Origin: a virus
IMG/VR virus record: IMGVR_UViG_3300036652_000706
Span: 1-37,615 of that record
Reading direction: 5' to 3' (one strand)
DNA length: 37,615 nt
The position numbers were made by a program, and so were the translations under genes. The notes below the pieces were generated by a model, which was not told where the DNA came from, made no database searches, and saw nothing but the letters and a program-made list of their open reading frames with translations. Positions 36,382-37,615 of the stretch are shown here, piece after piece (position 1 is the first letter of the stretch; every line of letters starts with the position of its first letter).

Positions 36382-37615
36382 ATGGCAAACAGACAACCTA
36401 CGGGCAACAAGGTAAAGATACATACTAATTACTTTTCGGGTGGTGTAACGATTAGTAAGAAGTTAGGTATTGCTAATTCTTTTTATTACTCACAAGGACT
36501 TGATTTCCGTTCAGATCCGGCACAGATTTCTGTTTTGCCTGGTGCACGTACAGTTGCAACTAACCTTACTGATTTAATCACGGCGGTTGAGCAGGACTTG
36601 AATGGAGTACGTTGGGGCGTCGGTAGCAATGGCGGCATATATAAGATTAATACTTCCGATGTAGTGTCGAAAGAAGCACAATTAGCTACCAATGGCGCAG
36701 CAGGTATTCTCTATAACCAAGTAACTGATCAGCTTTACATACCCGATCAGACAACGGTTTCAATGTATGGACAGGTAACTACTGGTATCACAGGTAATCC
36801 CAAGTTTCGTAAGTCGCAGTTTGCACAAAGCGCTTCTACTTCCAACGGGTGTGTGAACTTATTTAATTCATCAGACGGCTTCTTTGACGGTTTGGCACGG
36901 AATAATGCCCAAAGTATTGGTGTTGGTATAACGAATGTTTCACAGGTAACTACTAATACGACTGCTACTTATTCTGTTCCCATAGCCCTATCTGAGGCTG
37001 TTGGTAACTTTTGCTACTTTGCTCCTGATATTGAACCATTTTACTCAATACCGGTATACATCGTTGCAAAGGGAACAGGAGACTGGACACTGACGCTACA
37101 TGACAGTTTGAATAACAAACTGGCAGCGGTTACGGTAACAAACGTTAACCTTACCAATAATGCTTATAATGAGTTTAAATTCACTTCTCCCGTTCGCGCT
37201 TTAGTCAGTGCTTCGCAGACTGGTACTTCTGCAACCTATCATTGGCACATAACCTCTACAGTGGCAAATGGTACGGTAGGTACTCTTACGGCAAATGATT
37301 TATCGACGGCAGATTTTCTGTTGTTCGCTTATCGTTTAGTGCAAACACAGAATGGATGGCATCCTACGGCACTCTTTACTGGTTCTGGCGTGCCGCAACT
37401 CTGTATTGGCAATGGTAATTACCTTTCAACTTATAACTTTGGTAATGATACGAATCCAACAAACTTTCAATGGGTGCGTCATCAGTTATTCTTTAAGCCA
37501 GGGTATGAAGTATGTGGCTTATCTACAAATAATCAGTATTTGGTTATTGCCGTAGAGCGTCGTTCGAGTAACAGTAATCGTAACTTTCAAGATGGGGCGC
37601 TTTACTTCTGGGATC
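36382..37615 (+). CDS. Tail tube/hub-like protein, N-terminal part (continues at 1-960)
   Basis: The first 411 codons of a 688-residue protein cut by the end of the window; bases after 37488 duplicate 1-127. It starts MANRQPTGNKVKIHTNYFSG, then shows repeated beta-propeller-like stretches (GVRWGVGSNGGIYKI; GAAGILYNQVTDQLYIPDQT), consistent with a tail hub or tube B-type protein. It begins 3 nt after the adaptor stop codon. Motif evidence is weak; position and size support the call. Confidence 0.8.
   Translation, partial: MANRQPTGNKVKIHTNYFSGGVTISKKLGIANSFYYSQGLDFRSDPAQISVLPGARTVATNLTDLITAVEQDLNGVRWGVGSNGGIYKINTSDVVSKEAQLATNGAAGILYNQVTDQLYIPDQTTVSMYGQVTTGITGNPKFRKSQFAQSASTSNGCVNLFNSSDGFFDGLARNNAQSIGVGITNVSQVTTNTTATYSVPIALSEAVGNFCYFAPDIEPFYSIPVYIVAKGTGDWTLTLHDSLNNKLAAVTVTNVNLTNNAYNEFKFTSPVRALVSASQTGTSATYHWHITSTVANGTVGTLTANDLSTADFLLFAYRLVQTQNGWHPTALFTGSGVPQLCIGNGNYLSTYNFGNDTNPTNFQWVRHQLFFKPGYEVCGLSTNNQYLVIAVERRSSNSNRNFQDGALYFWD
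37489..37614. repeat. Terminal redundancy, copy 2
   Basis: Identical to 1-126. The final base of the window (C) differs from base 127 (G), which could be a strain variant where the assembly graph forked. Confidence 0.95.

Noticed and set aside
1-37615. Recoded genome (TGA or TAG read as an amino acid)
   Set aside because: TGA ends many genes in ATGA overlaps, TAG ends several, and terminase, GroEL and portal are uninterrupted.

Overview
The window is a complete, circularly permuted phage genome of about 37.49 kb, deposited as a linear sequence. Bases 1-126 are repeated at 37489-37614, and one tail gene (36382-37488 continued at 1-960) is cut by the ends. A small and a large terminase, portal, scaffold, capsid protein, two tail-tube-like proteins and several fibre-like proteins point to a short-tailed (podovirus-like) virus of bacteria. 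TGA is used as an ordinary stop codon (many ATGA gene overlaps), so a recoded host is excluded. Many genes have a -10 box 6-8 nt before the ATG and no Shine-Dalgarno sequence (predicted leaderless mRNAs), while others have good AAGGAG sites. The host cannot be named from the sequence. A small-genome or candidate-phylum bacterium is possible but unproven.

Layout. At 1-1963 is the end of the tail operon. A lone minus-strand gene for a secreted protein follows. At 2454-5263 are two Gln/Gly/Ala-rich internal virion (ejection-type) proteins. At 5356-7669, on the minus strand, is a chaperonin operon: a GroES-like protein, GroEL and two small genes. At 7809-10395 is the lysis cassette: small proteins, a DUF1003-like membrane protein, a CHAP endolysin and a holin-like protein. 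At 10390-17346 is the minus-strand early/accessory region: a protein with an SSB-type tail, a VRR-NUC nuclease, many very small genes, and a DUF7666-like protein with a long Ala repeat. At 17400-18600 is the divergent control region: two ribbon-helix-helix (RHH) regulators with palindromic operators and about 600 nt of non-coding, structured DNA. At 18602-29370 are packaging and head genes, and at 29434-36378 tail-fibre and tail genes.

Two systems stand out. First, five rightward operons (ejection, lysis, capsid, fibre, tail) start from promoters whose transcripts begin with the same (A/G)TAAGGCCTGAGCC sequence. It forms a hairpin followed by a U-run, which looks like an intrinsic terminator about 35 nt after the start. 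This resembles a late regulon controlled by attenuation or antitermination. Second, a tail-fibre gene (32633-33316) is followed by a start-less, inverted alternative C-terminal domain (33388-33816). The two share a perfect 78-bp inverted repeat in matching reading frame, so inversion of about 1.04 kb would swap the receptor-binding domain. A roughly 73-nt structured small RNA with its own promoter and terminator lies next to this cassette.

No DNA polymerase, primase, helicase, integrase or site-specific recombinase is recognisable. Replication and any inversion probably depend on host functions or on unrecognised proteins.
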